A stretch of DNA of 64,000 nt from Ahrensia sp. R2A130 (GCF_000179775.1 NZ_AEEB01000003.1:248001-312000), one strand, 5' to 3'. Shown: positions 8,142-20,065, numbered from the stretch's first letter. Notes: generated from the letters alone by a model not told the origin. Translations and numbers: made by a program.

Positions 8142-10802
8142 TTATTCCGCTTTCTTTGCGGTTGTCTTTTTCGCGGCAGGCTTCTTGGCCGCTGGTTTTT
8201 TCGCAGGCGCTTTCTTGGCTGCGGGCTTCTTTGCCGCAGCCTTTTTGGCCGGTGCTTTTTTCTTGGCAGGCGCCTTCTTCTTCGGTGGCTTCTTGCCCAA
8301 TTTCTCAACACGGTCGGCCAGCAACTGCACGGCCTGTTCTACGGTAACTGCCGTTGGTTCGATGGATTTCGGAACAGTCGCGTTGATTTTGCCGTGGTTC
8401 ACATAAGGCCCAAAACGACCGTTCTTCACGGACATGGGTCCACCGAATTCTGGATGCTCGCCCAGCTCCTTCAGCGCTGCTGCTGCGGTGCCACGACCGC
8501 CACGCTTTGCGCCATCGGCGAGAGCTGCAACCGCACGATTGATGCCGACGGTGAAAACCTCATCATCGCTTTCCAAGCCGCCATATTTACTGCCGTGCTG
8601 GACAACAGGGCCGTAGCGGGCGAAGCGGGCAATGATATCTTTTCCGTCTTCAGGGTGCTGGCCAATCGTGCGGGGTAGGTCCAGAAGCATCATAGCTTTT
8701 TCAAAGTCGACCTCCGCTGCGTTCCAGCTGTTTGGAATGCCGGAATTCTTGCCTTCCTTACCCTCACCACGCTGGACGTATGGGCCAAAGCGACCCACCA
8801 TCAGCTTCACTTCTTCCGAGGTGTTTGGATCGACGCCGAGCACTTTCGGCCCGTCATTGGCCATCTGCTCGGATTGCTCCAAACCTTCCGCGCCCAATTG
8901 GCGGGTGAATTTGCATTCGGGATAGTTGGAGCAACCGATAAACGCACCGAACTTACCGACCTTGAGCGAAAGCTGGCCTTCATTACAGGTCGGGCAAAGG
9001 CGCGGGTCGGAGCCATCTTCTTTTTCAGGGAAGGCAAGAGGGCCCAGCTCTTCGTTCAGCTTGTCCAGAACCTCGGTGATGCGAAGCTCTTTGGTGTCGC
9101 CAATAGCTGCGGAGAAATCTTTCCAGAAGTCACGAAGGACGTCCTTCCATTCCATTTCACCGGCGGAAATCTTGTCGAGTTTTTCTTCAAGCGATGCCGT
9201 GAAATCATATTCGACATAGCGGTTGAAGAAGCTCTCCAGGAACGACGTGACGACACGGCCCTTGGCCTGCGGCGTCAGGCGGCGCTGTTCGATGGTGATG
9301 TATTCGCGGTCTTCCAGCGTCTTCAGCGTGGAGGCGTAGGTGGAGGGGCGACCGATGCCCAGCTCTTCCATTTTCTTGATGAGGGAAGCTTCTGAATAGC
9401 GCGATGGCGGTTCGGTGAAGTGCTGATCGGCAGTGATCGCTTCGCGCGAAATCACTTCGCCCTCATTCAGCGGAACGAGGCGTTTGTCCTCTTCATCTGC
9501 CTTCTTCTTGCTGTCGGAATAGACAGATAGGAAGCCGTCGAATTTCACCACAGAACCGTTGGCCCGCATGGTCGCAGTCTGGCCGTCTTTCGTGGCGACG
9601 AGGTCGGCTGCTGTGCGTTCGATCTTCGCAGACGCCATCTGGCTGGCAATAGAGCGCTTCCAGATGAGATCATACAGCTTGCGCTGGTCATCATCGAGGT
9701 GGCTCGCGATGTCTTTAGGGTTACGCGACAGGGAGGTAGGTCGAACCGCCTCATGCGCTTCCTGCGCGTTTTTCGCTTTCGACGAATAAAAACGCGCTTT
9801 TTCCGGCAAATACATCTTGCCGAAATCTGCGCCGATCACCTTGCGGGCTTCGTCGATCGCTTCCGGTGCCATCTGAACGCCGTCGGTCCTCATATAGGTG
9901 ATGAGACCTTCGGTGCCGCTGCCGAGATCGACGCCTTCATACAATTTCTGCGCCACCTGCATGGTGCGGGACGCGCCGAAGCCGAGTTTTGATGAGGCTT
10001 CCTGTTGAAGCGTAGAAGTGGTGAAAGGCGCATAAGGATTACGTGTCGTGGGCTTGGCCTCGACCTTGCCGACCTTGAAGTCGGCGGTCATCAACATGCG
10101 TTTGATGGCGCTGGCTTCGTCTTCCGTCTTCACATCGAGACGAGTTTTTTTAACACCGTCGAACTCGGTCAACCTTGCATCGAAATCGGAACCGGCGGGG
10201 TTTTTGAATTCACCGGTGATGGTCCAATATTCCTGAGGCTTGAAGACCTCGATTTCGTTCTCACGCTCACAGACCAGTCGAAGGGAGACAGACTGCACCC
10301 GACCAGCCGAGCGGGCACCGGGCAGTTTGCGCCAAAGCACCGGAGACAGGTTGAAACCAACCAGGTAGTCCAGCGCGCGGCGGGCGAGATAAGCGTTGAC
10401 CAGCGGCTCATCGATCTCGCGTGGCTGCTCCATCGCTTCCAGAATCGACTTCTTGGTAATCGCGTTGAAGACCACCCGCTCGACGGGCATGTCTTTCAGA
10501 ATCTTCTTGTCGCGCAGCACCTGCAGCACGTGCCACGAAATCGCTTCGCCCTCACGGTCGGGGTCGGTCGCGAGAATGAGACGGTCGGCAGCGCGGGCCG
10601 CTTTTGTAATATCCGTCAGACGCGGCTTGGCCCGTGCATCCACCGTCCATGACATAGAGAAATCGTCGTCCGGCAACACCGAGCCGTCTTTGGCTGGCAG
10701 ATCGCGCACGTGGCCGTAGGACGCCAGGACCTTATAATCCGAGCCTAGATATTTGTTGATCGTTTTTGCTTTTGCCGGGGACTCGACGATGACCAGTTTC
10801 AT
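8142..10802 (-). CDS. topA: DNA topoisomerase I
   Basis: An 886-aa type IA topoisomerase that relaxes negative supercoils. The Toprim domain comes first (MKLVIVESPAKAKTINKYLG, acidic DPDREGE). The catalytic tyrosine is Y303 in LITYMRTDG. A C4 zinc finger follows (CPTC ... CSNYPEC, about 598-625), then repeated FGPYV-type modules. The last 60 residues are repeated KKAPAKK/AAKKPA units, a lysine-alanine tail like histone H1; such tails in alphaproteobacterial and actinobacterial TopA aid processivity and DNA binding. The usual upstream neighbour dprA is absent. Confidence 0.97.
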   Translation of the reverse strand: MKLVIVESPAKAKTINKYLGSDYKVLASYGHVRDLPAKDGSVLPDDDFSMSWTVDARAKPRLTDITKAARAADRLILATDPDREGEAISWHVLQVLRDKKILKDMPVERVVFNAITKKSILEAMEQPREIDEPLVNAYLARRALDYLVGFNLSPVLWRKLPGARSAGRVQSVSLRLVCERENEIEVFKPQEYWTITGEFKNPAGSDFDARLTEFDGVKKTRLDVKTEDEASAIKRMLMTADFKVGKVEAKPTTRNPYAPFTTSTLQQEASSKLGFGASRTMQVAQKLYEGVDLGSGTEGLITYMRTDGVQMAPEAIDEARKVIGADFGKMYLPEKARFYSSKAKNAQEAHEAVRPTSLSRNPKDIASHLDDDQRKLYDLIWKRSIASQMASAKIERTAADLVATKDGQTATMRANGSVVKFDGFLSVYSDSKKKADEEDKRLVPLNEGEVISREAITADQHFTEPPSRYSEASLIKKMEELGIGRPSTYASTLKTLEDREYITIEQRRLTPQAKGRVVTSFLESFFNRYVEYDFTASLEEKLDKISAGEMEWKDVLRDFWKDFSAAIGDTKELRITEVLDKLNEELGPLAFPEKEDGSDPRLCPTCNEGQLSLKVGKFGAFIGCSNYPECKFTRQLGAEGLEQSEQMANDGPKVLGVDPNTSEEVKLMVGRFGPYVQRGEGKEGKNSGIPNSWNAAEVDFEKAMMLLDLPRTIGQHPEDGKDIIARFARYGPVVQHGSKYGGLESDDEVFTVGINRAVAALADGAKRGGRGTAAAALKELGEHPEFGGPMSVKNGRFGPYVNHGKINATVPKSIEPTAVTVEQAVQLLADRVEKLGKKPPKKKAPAKKKAPAKKAAAKKPAAKKAPAKKPAAKKPAAKKTTAKKAE

Positions 10803-11095
10803 GGAAGCCTGCTGTCGGACGGGGAATTCGTGACGGGCAGCATGTAGGCAAGCCGGTTGCCGAAAGCAATTGCATGATAAGTCACGGTGTATAGATAAAT
10901 GAGTGTATTAAGATTAAAATACTACTATGGGTTGTATAATTGGGTCGGGTTGATTAGTGCTGCTCTCCAGCAATGCAACCAAAACAGGTATTTTTATAAA
11001 TTTCAATTAGATTGCGTGTATTCACAACCAAAGCGCAGTTGGCAGCGGGCATCTGTCAAATCATAGGGCAACTCAACGGGTAATACGGGGGCATA
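10803..11095. other. AT-rich divergent promoter region between topA and a small gene
   Basis: 293 bp without an ORF, markedly more AT-rich than the surrounding genes (about 10890-11020). It presumably holds the promoters of topA (minus) and the 90-aa gene (plus). A TATAAATTT-like stretch is near 10995 and TATAATTGGG near 10935, but no paired -35 box could be assigned. No terminator-like hairpin was seen. Confidence 0.4.
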
Positions 11096-11368
11096 ATGCA
11101 ACAGACCAAAACCAGGTCGCAGGGCCAAACAGACGCGCAGGCAACAGGCGAATACGTCCGCCAGATGCTGACAGAATTACGCATGATCGCAAACGCCAAG
11201 GATCTGGATTTCCTGACCTATCTCATAGAGATGGCATTGCTTGAGGCCAACGATATTGCAGAAGGTCGCATGACGCCGCCTCGACGCGAAACGGTTGTGC
11301 CGGAAGTGTCAGACACGCCGCAGGCTGTCGAGCTTGCCAAAATGTTCATGCGTGGTGAATTGAACTAG
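11096..11368 (+). CDS. Conserved-looking hypothetical protein
   Basis: A 90-aa soluble protein with a polar Gln/Thr-rich N-terminus, a predicted amphipathic helix pair (EYVRQMLTELRMIAN and LDFLTYLIEMALLEAND) and an acidic/Pro-rich linker. I do not recognise a family. The ATG is preceded by GGGGG, a plausible ribosome binding site, and the upstream region is promoter-like. Its stop overlaps the stop of the convergent EamA gene by 2-3 bp. The helical pattern resembles small rhizobial regulators or adaptors, but no function is claimed. Confidence 0.6.
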   Translation: MQQTKTRSQGQTDAQATGEYVRQMLTELRMIANAKDLDFLTYLIEMALLEANDIAEGRMTPPRRETVVPEVSDTPQAVELAKMFMRGELN

Positions 11369-12348
11369 GCCTTCGCCAGACGTTTCGGCAGAGTTGCGAA
11401 AATCACTCCGCTCAGCACCAGTGCAATACCCCAGCCGTGATAAGTCGCGAGTTCCTCGCCTAGCCAGATCACCGCAAGCGTCACGCCATAGACAGGCAAC
11501 AGATAGAGCGAAATGCCGGCAACCGATGGACCCAGCACTTTCACCCCGTACTGAAATGCCGAAAACGCCAGCAGCGATGAGATGAAAACGATCCCGGCAA
11601 TGTTGCCCCAGCTCGACCATGTGTTGGGGAAAGTGGAAAGCCAGACAGTTTCCGCCACCGCAAATGGTGCCAGCAACACGCCACCGCAGGCGGCGGTTAC
11701 GGTGAACAAGGGCAGGGTGGGAATGCCGTCGAACGCTTTCGATTTCAGCACCACCGAATAGATTGCCCAGCTTATTGCCGCGAGAACAAAGATCAGGTCA
11801 CCGGCGTTGAATTTTAACGCCGCCAAAACTGCAAAGCTACCTTTCGCAACGATTACCACAACACCGATCAGCGCCGCCGTAATTCCAACGATCTCGCGCC
11901 AACCCACTGCGCGGCCTCGAAACAACCACTCGGTTAGGATGATCAGTACCGGCGACGACGTATAAATCAGCGTGCCGTTCGTGGCGCTGGTGTATTTCAG
12001 CGCCAGATAAACCAGCGCACCACAAATCCACATGCCGAGAAACGCGTTGATGAACAGCAGGCTTCCTGCAGATCGGATAGCTGGCCATGCGGCCCTCACT
12101 GCGCCCGCAGTGATCAACAGCAGTATCAGCGCGCTGGACGTCCAGCGAATAAAAGCCAGCGTAAATGGCTCCACATCATCCACCGCAGCGCGACCGAAGA
12201 TGATGTTGCTGGAGAAAAACAACGGCATGATCGCCAGCAGCAAATAAGCGTTGCGGCGTTCACGGATAGCTTCTGGCGTGGAGTTTTGATCGTCGGACAA
12301 TGGCGGAGGGTTCCGTCGTGGGGTCGAAACCCTATGTCGCGCATCCAA
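11365..12348 (-). CDS. EamA/DMT-family transporter
   Basis: A 327-aa inner-membrane protein with about ten hydrophobic helices in two EamA repeats. The first begins around YLLLAIMPLFFSSNIIFGRAAV with the typical FxRW (LAFIRWTSSALILL); the second begins around AGDLIFVLAAISWAIYSVVLK. These drug/metabolite exporters move amino acids, metabolites or drugs; the substrate is not predictable. The soluble 30-residue N-terminus is Pro/Arg-rich, so translation may begin somewhat later. A single-pass membrane protein gene lies 21 bp upstream on the same strand. Confidence 0.9.
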   Translation of the reverse strand: MDARHRVSTPRRNPPPLSDDQNSTPEAIRERRNAYLLLAIMPLFFSSNIIFGRAAVDDVEPFTLAFIRWTSSALILLLITAGAVRAAWPAIRSAGSLLFINAFLGMWICGALVYLALKYTSATNGTLIYTSSPVLIILTEWLFRGRAVGWREIVGITAALIGVVVIVAKGSFAVLAALKFNAGDLIFVLAAISWAIYSVVLKSKAFDGIPTLPLFTVTAACGGVLLAPFAVAETVWLSTFPNTWSSWGNIAGIVFISSLLAFSAFQYGVKVLGPSVAGISLYLLPVYGVTLAVIWLGEELATYHGWGIALVLSGVIFATLPKRLAKA

Positions 12349-12369
12349 CAGACGCGCAAGCTGGTAGTC

Positions 12370-13119
12370 TTAACCGTCGGAATTTGGCCAGTCTGCCGGT
12401 TCGCAACCAAGCGTCAGACGCAACACAACAGATCGGCAAAACGACGCGACAGATTCGCGAGTGGTGAACGGACCAGCGATCAGCTCGCCTTGGGATGAGC
12501 TTGCTTTCAGCCGTCCCATCAAATCCGGCGCACGTTGCGCAAGGCGAACAAACAGTTTTGCAGGAATTGGTGTGCCATTGGGCGCGCGCAGGCGTGCTGC
12601 GTGTTTGCCGGTAGAGTGAGTGATGTTGGAACGAAGTTCGCCGGTGCGCTGATGCTCCATAACAGGCAGAGGCTCGGGCAAGCCTGCAACTTTGGATGTC
12701 GTCGGTTTTGGTCCCAAATATACGGGCTTAGTCGTAATAGTGCCGACTGGATTGGTGTCGAGGCCTTCTGGATTGATCGTGCCACTATCGGCCAACCATG
12801 TGCTGTGACCCGGTAGACCATCTTCGCCCATGGCAACTACACGATCGACCTGCGGCTGCTTGGCAGGTGCTTTGCGCGCCATTTCCACCATTTGCGGCCC
12901 GCCATCAGGCCCAGTTGCAATGGATGCTGCCATGAACGCAACGCATCCGAAGGCAAGCGCGCCCCATGTGTAAAGCGCTACATCTGCACCCGGCAGCGGA
13001 GCATCGTTGGGCGGGTTTTGGTCAAGTTCGGGCGTGTCATTTTTCAAGGACAGCAGATGGCTGATCTGGCTGGTCTGGGCGCCTTCTTCTACAATCCTGA
13101 AATCGAGATATTTGCCCAT
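12370..13119 (-). CDS. Single-pass membrane protein with a possible SPOR-like C-terminus
   Basis: A 249-aa protein with a short cytoplasmic start (MGKYLDFRIVEEG), one membrane helix (about 46-68, ALYTWGALAFGCVAFMAASIA), a Pro/Thr-rich periplasmic linker and a C-terminal segment LIAGPFTTRESVASFCRSVV. That segment resembles the second half of a SPOR peptidoglycan-binding repeat, but only half the domain is visible and the match is weak. The topology fits a cell-envelope or division accessory protein. It diverges from glmU across a 196-bp spacer. Confidence 0.55.
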   Translation of the reverse strand: MGKYLDFRIVEEGAQTSQISHLLSLKNDTPELDQNPPNDAPLPGADVALYTWGALAFGCVAFMAASIATGPDGGPQMVEMARKAPAKQPQVDRVVAMGEDGLPGHSTWLADSGTINPEGLDTNPVGTITTKPVYLGPKPTTSKVAGLPEPLPVMEHQRTGELRSNITHSTGKHAARLRAPNGTPIPAKLFVRLAQRAPDLMGRLKASSSQGELIAGPFTTRESVASFCRSVVLRLTLGCEPADWPNSDG

Positions 13120-13315
13120 GTCGCGTCATCCTGCTGAGATACTGGCGCCGAACACCCTGTCCATTCGACTTGCTGCGCTGCAATTCCGGCAAAAGCCGAG
13201 ACAAAGGCCGGAAATGTGCCCGCGCGTGTTCATCTATCTCGCGTCATGCTTAATCTTCGGTAAATAGGGTTGCGCGAAACTCGCGATTCAAGACCACAAT
13301 TGAAGTTTACCGCCC

Positions 13316-14698
13316 ATGACCACACCCGACCAAACCACCTGCACGACCGTAATCCTTGCCGCCGGTGAGGGTAAGCGAATGCGTTCCGATACGCCCAAAG
13401 TGCTGCATCCGGTCGCGGGCTTGGCGATGGTCAACCACGTCATCGACACAGCAATCAGCACGGGCAGTGATACGGTCGCTGTCGTGGTGGGCAATCAGGC
13501 GGAGCGGGTAGAGGCCGTGGTGCGGGGGCATTCCGACACCGTATCGACGCACATTCAACACGAGCGCAAAGGCACCGCACACGCCGTGCTGGCGGCGCGG
13601 GCTGTGATCGAAAAAGCGGGTGGCGATCTGGTCATTCTTTATGGCGACGTGCCATTGATCCGATCAGAAGCCATCGACAGCGCCCGCGAGGCTTTGCGCT
13701 CCGGTTGTGATGTTGTTGTTCTGGGCTTTCATACAGCAAAACCAACCGGCTATGGGCGCTTGCTCACAGATGGTGCGCAGCTTCTCGCCATTCGCGAGGA
13801 GAAAGATGCGACCGACGAAGAGCGCAAGGTCACATTCTGCAACAGCGGCATCATGGCTTTCCGCGCCGAACATGCGCTTGATCTGCTGGACGCTGTGGGC
13901 AGCGGTAACGCGCAGGGCGAATATTACCTCACAGACACCGTAGAAATCGCCCGTGAACGCGGCCTCAAAGCCGTCGCCATTGAAGTGCCGGAAGCTGACA
14001 CACTGGGCGTGAACGACCGCGTGCAACTGGCGCAGGTTGAAGAGCTATGGCAGCAGCGCCGGCGCGAAGCGGCTATGCGCGACGGCGTGACCATGACGTC
14101 GCCCGGCACCGTTATTCTGCACCACGACACGCAACTTGCCTCAGACTGCATTATCGAACCCAACGTTGTCTTCGCTGCGGGCGTTTCCATCTCGTCCGGC
14201 GCAACTATCCGCGCATTCTCGCATCTGGAAGGTGCGACCGTTGGTGAAGGTGCGGTGGTTGGTCCTTACGCCCGCCTGCGTCCAGGTGCCGATCTGGGCA
14301 AATCCACCAAGGTCGGAAATTTCGTCGAAATCAAAGGCGCGACGCTGGGCGAGGGCGCAAAGGTCAACCATCTGTCCTACATTGGCGATGCTGAAGTCGG
14401 GGCAAAAGCGAATATCGGTGCGGGCACCATCACCTGCAATTACGATGGCTACAACAAATGGAAAACGCGGATCGGCGAAGGCGCTTTTATCGGTTCCAAC
14501 ACATCTCTGGTCGCTCCCGTCACTGTAGGCGCAGGCATCATTACGGCGGCTGGTTCTGTCATTAGCCGTGACGTCGAAGCTGATGCTTTGGCCATCACAC
14601 GAGCCGAACAGAAGAACCTACCCGGCAAGGCCAAACAGCTGCGCGAACGCAACGCGGCTACGAAAGCCTCTAAAAAACTGGACGGAAGTTCCAAATAA
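13316..14698 (+). CDS. glmU: Bifunctional UDP-GlcNAc pyrophosphorylase/GlcN-1-P acetyltransferase
   Basis: A 460-aa cytoplasmic enzyme making UDP-GlcNAc for peptidoglycan and LPS. The N-terminal uridyltransferase carries LAAGEGKRMRS (about 12-22) and the UTP/sugar loop ILYGDVPLI. The C-terminal half is a left-handed beta-helix of hexapeptide repeats (IEPNVVFAAGVSISSGATI ... VGNFVEIKGATLGEGAKVNHLSYIGDAEVG) with the acetyltransferase motif NIGAGTITCNYDGYNK. The length is standard. glmS follows 115 bp downstream, so two consecutive blocks of the same pathway are adjacent. Confidence 0.98.
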   Translation: MTTPDQTTCTTVILAAGEGKRMRSDTPKVLHPVAGLAMVNHVIDTAISTGSDTVAVVVGNQAERVEAVVRGHSDTVSTHIQHERKGTAHAVLAARAVIEKAGGDLVILYGDVPLIRSEAIDSAREALRSGCDVVVLGFHTAKPTGYGRLLTDGAQLLAIREEKDATDEERKVTFCNSGIMAFRAEHALDLLDAVGSGNAQGEYYLTDTVEIARERGLKAVAIEVPEADTLGVNDRVQLAQVEELWQQRRREAAMRDGVTMTSPGTVILHHDTQLASDCIIEPNVVFAAGVSISSGATIRAFSHLEGATVGEGAVVGPYARLRPGADLGKSTKVGNFVEIKGATLGEGAKVNHLSYIGDAEVGAKANIGAGTITCNYDGYNKWKTRIGEGAFIGSNTSLVAPVTVGAGIITAAGSVISRDVEADALAITRAEQKNLPGKAKQLRERNAATKASKKLDGSSK

Positions 14699-14813
14699 GA
14701 AACGCTTTCTTTGCGTCTTTGCAATCAATTGTGACTTGGAACCTGCCCGCACTTTGATACGGGCGGAACAGATGCGTGCGCTTTGACGTGCGAAGTTACA
14801 AAGGACTGCGCCC

Positions 14814-16655
<1,842 letters not shown>

Positions 16656-16739
16656 CCAAAGCCCTTGCGCTTGGCGGTTTGATAGCCAACTAAGGAAGTG
16701 TCCGGCATTCGCGCCGGATACCTCTCCCAAACCGTGTGA

Positions 16740-17450
16740 GTGCCCGTGAGCCGCAACTCCAAAGACAGTCCGAAAAAGCCGTCCAGCTTTCTGCGCCTGA
16801 GGAATTATTTCTTCACGGGCCTGGTTATCTGCGCGCCGCTTGCGATCACGCTTTACCTGACTTGGACGTTGATTGGTTGGGTCGATGGCTGGGTGAAGCC
16901 GTATCTCCCCGATGTCTTCAATCCTAACAATTATCTGCCATTCACAGTGCCTGGCGTCGGCCTGCTGATTGCTTTCGTGGTCATAACGATCGTGGGTTTC
17001 CTCACGGCTAATCTTATCGGTCGTTCAATCGTCGGTTATGGCGAATATCTGCTGTCGCGGATGCCGGTCGTGCGCTCGATCTATTCTGCGTTGAAGCAGA
17101 TTTTCGAAACAGTTTTCCGCGAAGACAGTGACAGCTTTCAAGCCGTTGTGCTGGTGCAGTACCCGCGCAAGGGTTTGTGGGCGTTGGCATTTGTCGCCAC
17201 CGATACATTGGGCGAAACGCAGGCGAAGCTGGATGAACCCGCTGGCCCGACCGTTTCTGTGTTCCTGCCGACGACGCCAAACCCGACGTCCGGGTTCCTG
17301 CTCTTCGTCCCGAAAGAGGACGTGATTCAATTGGACATGAGCGTTGAAGAAGCTGCCAAATTGGTAATCTCCGCAGGCCTAGTCGCACCGGAATATGTCC
17401 AGATGCAGCAAGAGGCCATCGCCAAGCACGAGGCGAAAAAGAAGGTCTAA
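16740..17450 (+). CDS. DUF502 membrane protein
   Basis: A 236-aa inner-membrane protein. The N-terminus is polar, followed by two membrane helices (about 22-44, FFTGLVICAPLAITLYLTW; about 65-88, GVGLLIAFVVITIVGFL) and a soluble domain with RMPVVRSIYSALKQIFETVF and PTTPNPTSGFLLFVP, both DUF502 signatures. Translation probably begins at GTG 16740 or the in-frame GTG 16746. The stop overlaps the stop of convergent recG by 4 bp. Plant COV1 proteins are relatives; the bacterial role is unknown. Confidence 0.88.
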   Translation: MPVSRNSKDSPKKPSSFLRLRNYFFTGLVICAPLAITLYLTWTLIGWVDGWVKPYLPDVFNPNNYLPFTVPGVGLLIAFVVITIVGFLTANLIGRSIVGYGEYLLSRMPVVRSIYSALKQIFETVFREDSDSFQAVVLVQYPRKGLWALAFVATDTLGETQAKLDEPAGPTVSVFLPTTPNPTSGFLLFVPKEDVIQLDMSVEEAAKLVISAGLVAPEYVQMQQEAIAKHEAKKKV

Positions 17451-19555
17451 CCCGCTCTCAACAGCCTTACGGCTTCATCTTTCGAGAACAGATAGAGCAG
17501 CACGCGCAAAGCTTTGCCGCGTTCGCTTTCCAGTTCTGGATCGGTGGCGATCACCAACCGTGCATCGTCGCGGGCAAGTTCGAGTATATCGCCGTGATGT
17601 TCCATCTGCGCGATCTGAAAGCCGGGCGTCCCGGACTGGCGGGTGCCGAGAATTTCGCCTTCGCCACGCAGCTTCAAATCTTCCTCCGCAATGCGAAAAC
17701 CGTCCTCGCTCTCGCGCATGATCTTCAGCCGAGCGGTGGAAACCTCACCCAGTGGCGCCTTGTAGAGCAGCAGACAGCTAGACGATTTGTCGCCACGCCC
17801 GACACGGCCACGCAACTGGTGAAGCTGGGCGAGGCCGAAGCGCTCGGCATGTTCGATCACCATGATCGTCGCATCTGGCACATCGACACCGACTTCGATC
17901 ACCGTGGTCGCTACGAGAACCCGTGTGCGCCCTTCCTTGAAATCAGCCATGGCAGCATCTTTTTCGGTCGGCTTCATACGTCCATGAACCAGCCCGACAT
18001 TGTCGCCCATCAGAGCTCGCAGTGAGTCGTAGCGTGCCTGCGCAGACGTGACGGGCAACTCGTCATTGTCCTCGACCAGAGGGCAGAGCCAGTAGATCTT
18101 GTCGCCCTTTGCTACGGCATCGACAGTGCGTTGGATAAGCTGGTCGAGCCGCTCCATCGGCAACGCGTTGGTTTGGATCGGCAGGCGGTGCGCTGGTTTT
18201 TCGTCCAGCTTCGAAACGTCCATATCGCCGAAAAACGTCAGCACCAATGTGCGCGGGATCGGCGTCGCGGTCATCACCAAAATATCTGCGCCTGCACCCT
18301 TTGCTGCCAACGCCAACCGCTGATGCACGCCGAAGCGGTGCTGCTCATCGACAATGCCGAGCGCGAGGTTTTTGAACTCCACCGGCCCCTGAAACAGCGC
18401 GTGTGTGCCAACGAGCAAGTCGATGCTGCCATCCGCCAACCGCTCCAGTATGGCTTCGCGTGTTTTGCCTTTTTCACGGCCTGTCAGGATCGCAATCCTT
18501 ATGCCCGCAGCTTCTGCCAGTGGCGTGATCGTCGCCAAATGCTGCCTCGCGAGAATTTCGGTCGGCGCCATAATAGCCGCCTGTCCCCCGGCTTCGATGG
18601 CAGCACAACAGGCCAACAGCGCGACGATGGTCTTGCCCGACCCCACATCGCCCTGCAGCATTCGCAACATGCGTTCCGGCTGCGCCATATCGGCCAGAAT
18701 TTCACCGACGGACCGCTCCTGCGCACCGGTGAGCGGGTAGGGGAATGTCTTCCGCACGACCTTCTGAAGTCGCCCGTCACCCACCCACGCGATACCTGCG
18801 CTGCGCTTCATACGGCTGCGAACGAGCGCCAACGCAAGCTGTCCCGCCAGCAGCTCATCGTAGGCCAGCCGGTGCCACGCTTTGCCATGCACGGAGAGGT
18901 CGAGTTCATCCTGCGGATGGTGAATGCGGTCCAGCGCCTCGGCCATGGCGGGCCATTCGTGCTTTGCCAAAACGGATGGCTCCGCCCATTCTGGCAGGTC
19001 CGGCAGTTTTGAAAGCGTGGCATCAACCGCTTTCCCCATCACCTTGAGCGAGACACCAGCCGTCAGCGGATAGACCGGCTCGACCAACGGCAATTCGTCG
19101 ATATTTTCAGGCGAAACCACATGGTCGGGATGCACCATGTTGGGCCGCCCGTTGAACCATTCCACACGACCCGAAACGATACGTGTTTCACCCTCCGGCA
19201 GCTTGTCGCGCAACCATCTGGCTTGGCCTCGAAACCAGACCAGCCCGATTTCGCCGCTCTCGTCATGGCCGAAGACTTTATAAGGCACCTTGAAGTTCCC
19301 ACGCGGCGGTTCTTCGTGGCGATCTACCCGCAATTCCAACGTCGCGAGCGAACCATCCGGCGCGTCCATAATGAGCGGACGATTACGCCGGTCGATCAGG
19401 CCGGATGGCAGATGAAACAGCAGGTCGGAAACATGGGCTGGCAGTTTGCCGTCACCACCCTTCAACAGTTTCGACAAAGCAACAGCCAGCTTCGGCCCAA
19501 TTCCCGGTAGGGACTGGAGCGGCGAAAACAGCGGGTTGAGAATGTCGGGACGCAT
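17447..19555 (-). CDS. recG: ATP-dependent DNA helicase RecG
   Basis: A 702-aa helicase that reverses stalled forks and branch-migrates Holliday junctions. An N-terminal wedge/OB domain (about 60-160) is followed by Walker A GDVGSGKT and the DEQH box (GIVDEQHRFGVHQR) in helicase domain 1, then TATPIPRTL and the C-terminal helicase motif HQLRGRVGRGDK. It ends in RLLRAG. The length is typical. The gene faces the plus-strand DUF502 gene and shares its terminal bases. Confidence 0.97.
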   Translation of the reverse strand: MRPDILNPLFSPLQSLPGIGPKLAVALSKLLKGGDGKLPAHVSDLLFHLPSGLIDRRNRPLIMDAPDGSLATLELRVDRHEEPPRGNFKVPYKVFGHDESGEIGLVWFRGQARWLRDKLPEGETRIVSGRVEWFNGRPNMVHPDHVVSPENIDELPLVEPVYPLTAGVSLKVMGKAVDATLSKLPDLPEWAEPSVLAKHEWPAMAEALDRIHHPQDELDLSVHGKAWHRLAYDELLAGQLALALVRSRMKRSAGIAWVGDGRLQKVVRKTFPYPLTGAQERSVGEILADMAQPERMLRMLQGDVGSGKTIVALLACCAAIEAGGQAAIMAPTEILARQHLATITPLAEAAGIRIAILTGREKGKTREAILERLADGSIDLLVGTHALFQGPVEFKNLALGIVDEQHRFGVHQRLALAAKGAGADILVMTATPIPRTLVLTFFGDMDVSKLDEKPAHRLPIQTNALPMERLDQLIQRTVDAVAKGDKIYWLCPLVEDNDELPVTSAQARYDSLRALMGDNVGLVHGRMKPTEKDAAMADFKEGRTRVLVATTVIEVGVDVPDATIMVIEHAERFGLAQLHQLRGRVGRGDKSSSCLLLYKAPLGEVSTARLKIMRESEDGFRIAEEDLKLRGEGEILGTRQSGTPGFQIAQMEHHGDILELARDDARLVIATDPELESERGKALRVLLYLFSKDEAVRLLRAG

Positions 19556-19596
19556 ACCTGCTTTTTGGCGTGAGCCAGGCTGCGGCGCAAGCGGTG

Positions 19597-19944
19597 TTAG
19601 AGCAGGCAGTCGTTGATAAGGCGTCCAGCTTCGTCGGTCAGCGTTGCGCCTGTCGACTTGCGCAACAAATTGATCGTGCCGTCAGTAAAATGCGGCCCAA
19701 AAACGTGGGTGCTGCTATCAAGCCGGATGCGAGGACCGCTGTCGTATTTTATCTCGACATATTGATGTGGCTGCTCACGAATATAGCGCGCATAAAGCGG
19801 CGCACCATCGTCACAACTGTAGTAAGTCCACTCGCCGACGATAACTTTCTGGGCGACAGGCTCTGCCTGTTGTTCCGCATTAAGTGCGGTTTGTGCAGCG
19901 TGAGGATAAAATAGCAGCGCGAAAATGAGAAGTAGCGTGGTCAT
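19597..19944 (-). CDS. MliC-like (lysozyme-inhibitor fold) exported protein
   Basis: A 115-aa protein with an N-terminal signal peptide (MTTLLLIFALLFYPHAAQT, cleavage after about residue 18-22). The mature part has the MliC/PliC pattern: YYSCDDG, a run of beta strands with ARYIREQPHQYVEIKY, RIRLDSS, and a closing NDC that can disulfide-bond to the first Cys. MliC-family proteins inhibit host c-type lysozyme. There is no lipobox cysteine, so it is probably periplasmic. The ATG at 19944 is chosen because it begins the signal peptide; an upstream in-frame start at 20112 would overlap sdhE. Confidence 0.65.
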   Translation of the reverse strand: MTTLLLIFALLFYPHAAQTALNAEQQAEPVAQKVIVGEWTYYSCDDGAPLYARYIREQPHQYVEIKYDSGPRIRLDSSTHVFGPHFTDGTINLLRKSTGATLTDEAGRLINDCLL

Positions 19945-20065
19945 GCTGCAAACTATCCGACAAATTCCTAACCGGTCGTTTATGCCGCATGGCAAAGCTA
20001 TCGGCTGACAAGTGGCAGACAGCCACTTATAGGAAGCGGAAACCTCTCCCGTACCGGACGACCCC

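Noticed and set aside
7406..8347. A 313-codon plus-strand frame over rnr and the end of topA
   Set aside because: Antisense to RNase R and TopA; its hydrophobic, Phe/Gly-rich end is the reverse of the TopA Lys/Ala tail.
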